DNA of 6,468 bases. Source: an uncultured Bacilli bacterium. GTDB taxonomy: Bacteria; Bacillota_I; Bacilli_A; RF39; UBA660. Both the position numbers and the translations under genes were made by a program. Below, one piece after another: positions 4,905 through 6,468 of this stretch. The notes under the pieces are model-generated. The model saw only the letters and a list, made by a program, of their open reading frames with translations. It ran no database searches and was not told the DNA's origin. How positions within the stretch are numbered: the first letter of the stretch is position 1; the number at the start of each line of letters is the position of its first letter. The DNA lies in the NCBI GenBank assembly GCA_944363655.1, contig CALVUU010000133.1, positions 1 through 6,468 on the forward strand, written 5' to 3'.

Positions 4905-6468
4905 TACTTTTTTATGCAAGGAAATCATAGTGGAACTATTGATACAAGTGTAATAACAGGTACAACTGATTTACTATCATTTAATTTTGGTGATTCAATA
5001 TATATCCAAGCTAATCAAGATAATTTTGGTGAGGGTATGGGTAATTTATCAGATAGTACAACTGGTACAGCTTTACTTAGAGCAGGTGATACCACAAGTA
5101 GTACAAGTGCTACATATAATATATATTTAATAATAGAAACAAATGATTTTATTTATACAACAAGTGAGGGTACACCAGAGATATTACTTAATGTAACAGA
5201 TCCAAATGGTAATAAAGTAGAAAACATTACAGGTTTAGTACACTATGAAGATGGTTTTGATATAACAACTAGAACCGGAGGTTTTCTTTTAGTTCCGGAT
5301 TATCAAATAAGTGCAACAAATACTTCAGAAACAATACAAGATTGGAATATTGAAGTAACATTTGTTAATCTAGATACAGACCAACAAGCAAATACTAATA
5401 AAACATTAACAGGAAAACTATATATAACCCAAGATAAAATGAGTAGTTATGAACTAGCAGAAATAAATAATATAGAATCAACAACAACCTATAATAGTAT
5501 AAGAGTAATACCTGATGTAAAAGTAGGTAGTGGAAGTATTGATAAATACTATTATGGAATAGAAGAAGTAAGTAATACAAGAAGTATAGATACAGTAGAA
5601 TTTATAGAAAGTAATGAAGATAATTATGAATTTACAAATTTAAAATCAAATACTGAATATAAAATATATAGTTATGTAGTAGATACCAATAATATAAAAT
5701 CAAATGTCTATGAAACAAATGTAACAACTAATGAATATGAATCACCAACAGTTGATAATGTAACACATAGTGTTACATTAAATAGTATTACAGTAAATGT
5801 AAATGCAAGTGGTGGAAGTAATAATGTAAGTAAATATATGTATAAGATAAATGATAATGAATGGGTAGAATCAAGTAATAATACATATACATTTACTGAT
5901 TTAACAGATTCAACAGAATATGATATAAGAATAAAAGTAGTAGATAGTAATAATAGAGAATCAACAGAATATTATGAAAAGATAACAACCGAAGTATATA
6001 TATTACCAGTAGTAACAAGTGTAAATGCAAGTACAACATGGAATAGTATAACATTAACCCCAAGTGGAACAAATGGAACAAATAATATAGTAAGATATGA
6101 ATATTCAATAAATAATGGAGCGTATCAAACAAGTAATATATTTAGTAATTTATCAGAAAATACAAATTATACTATCAATGTCAAAGCCATTGATAGTGAT
6201 GGTAGAGAATCAAATGTATATCAAACAACAGTAAGAACAGATACATATACTTTACCTACGATAAGTATAAGTTCATCAGCAACAACAAATAGTATAACAG
6301 TAAGTGTAAATGCAACACCTGGAGATGGTAATATAGTAAGCTATCATTATTCAAGAGATAATGGAAGTAATTATACAACAACCAGTAGTAATACTCATAC
6401 CTTTAGTGGATTAACTCCAGGAGCAACATATTATTTAAAAGTATATGTAACAGATAGTAATGGAAGAA
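4827..6468 (+). CDS. Secreted surface protein: SipW/TasA-like N-terminus plus FN3-like modules, 3' truncated
   Basis: The frame is open from the ATG at 4827 to the window edge (547 codons, no stop). Residues 1-31 are a basic tail (MNKKNK), a hydrophobic core and GATYAYF (22-28), the pattern of SipW-dependent signal peptides in TasA/camelysin-type biofilm proteins; cleavage after Ala26 is expected. Residues about 37-202 are a beta-rich, cysteine-free domain. From about 213 onwards there are at least four fibronectin-III-like modules, each with an NSI-V strand near its start and an L-x(3)-T-x-Y-x(5)-V-D-S/T-x(2)-R/I-x-S strand near its end. The N-terminal domain has a spaced pattern (EGMGNLS, then a TPEILLNVTDPNG strand, then VTFVNLD) that I believe recurs in surface proteins of uncultured Bacilli, but I cannot name a curated family. 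A role as a secreted adhesin or matrix fibre component is inference. The C-terminal anchor, if any, lies outside the window. Confidence 0.85.
   Translation, partial: MNKKNKILLIIATITFLSMVIGATYAYFFMQGNHSGTIDTSVITGTTDLLSFNFGDSIYIQANQDNFGEGMGNLSDSTTGTALLRAGDTTSSTSATYNIYLIIETNDFIYTTSEGTPEILLNVTDPNGNKVENITGLVHYEDGFDITTRTGGFLLVPDYQISATNTSETIQDWNIEVTFVNLDTDQQANTNKTLTGKLYITQDKMSSYELAEINNIESTTTYNSIRVIPDVKVGSGSIDKYYYGIEEVSNTRSIDTVEFIESNEDNYEFTNLKSNTEYKIYSYVVDTNNIKSNVYETNVTTNEYESPTVDNVTHSVTLNSITVNVNASGGSNNVSKYMYKINDNEWVESSNNTYTFTDLTDSTEYDIRIKVVDSNNRESTEYYEKITTEVYILPVVTSVNASTTWNSITLTPSGTNGTNNIVRYEYSINNGAYQTSNIFSNLSENTNYTINVKAIDSDGRESNVYQTTVRTDTYTLPTISISSSATTNSITVSVNATPGDGNIVSYHYSRDNGSNYTTTSSNTHTFSGLTPGATYYLKVYVTDSNGR
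5463..6468 (+). repeat. Four divergent fibronectin-III-like modules in tandem (last one cut)
   Basis: By aligning the recurring NSI motif (residues 223, 319, 406, 488) I place module 1 at 5463-5747 (residues 213-307), module 2 at 5748-6008 (308-394), module 3 at 6009-6257 (395-477) and module 4 from 6258 to the edge (478-547). Linkers ESP, ILP and TLP mark the joins. Shared late strands are TEYKIYSYVVDTNNIKS, TEYDIRIKVVDSNNRES, TNYTINVKAIDSDGRES and ATYYLKVYVTDSNGR. The tryptophan usual in strand B of FN3 is replaced by small or branched residues. Module 1 is the most divergent. Boundaries are approximate by a few residues. Confidence 0.75.

Noticed and set aside
5395..6132. Minus-strand open frames rich in Leu and Tyr inside the surface gene
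   Set aside because: They are antisense shadows of repeated AAT, AGT, ATA and GTA codons, with no ribosome binding site or recognisable protein.
1..6468. Mycoplasma-type code with TGA read as tryptophan
   Set aside because: Tryptophan is encoded by TGG in all genes and I saw no in-frame TGA in the annotated frames, so the standard code suffices.

Overview
The window is very AT-rich, with compact gene spacing, Shine-Dalgarno sites of the GGTGG/GAGGTGG type, standard-code stops (TAA, TAG) and TGG for tryptophan. Together with the TmcAL (YlbM) and MiaA proteins and a SipW/TasA-like secreted protein, this suggests a low-GC Firmicutes/Bacilli genome, plausibly an uncultured gut lineage near Mollicutes or RF39. 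That placement is inference; nothing in the window fixes the taxon.

Left edge (1-259): the first 31 codons of a minus-strand membrane-anchored protein, then a regulatory stretch with a palindromic -10 element and two perfect 20-bp direct repeats. Next (260-1355) is a broken DUF4143-family ATPase gene: its ATPase N-terminus and nuclease-fold C-terminus are both recognisable, but an internal deletion has removed the middle and shifted the frame. A hairpin at 1354-1389 ends this gene and the convergent tmcAL.

Centre (1363-4623): tmcAL (minus) and miaA (plus) are divergent tRNA anticodon-region modification genes. They are read from two extended -10 elements that form a perfect 11-bp inverted repeat, so the two promoters overlap. 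miaA is followed after 12 bp by a gene for a three-helix membrane protein with an extracytoplasmic phosphodiester glycosidase (NAGPA-type) domain. This two-gene operon ends at a hairpin (4622-4647).

Right (4648-6468): a spacer with a 15-bp tandem duplication leads to a large surface-protein gene that is still open at the window edge. It has a SipW/TasA-like signal sequence, a beta-rich N-terminal domain of about 170 residues, then at least four fibronectin-III-like modules. Its isoleucine codons are mostly ATA, unlike the gene before it.

The genes do not form one evident pathway. The themes are tRNA decoding (TmcAL, MiaA) and cell envelope (the anchored protein at the left edge, the glycosidase, the FN3 protein). 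One recurrent feature is the promoter layout: an extended or plain -10 only 6-8 bp before the Shine-Dalgarno, implying very short leaders. I found no RNA genes, CRISPR array, insertion sequence or complete novel defence system.
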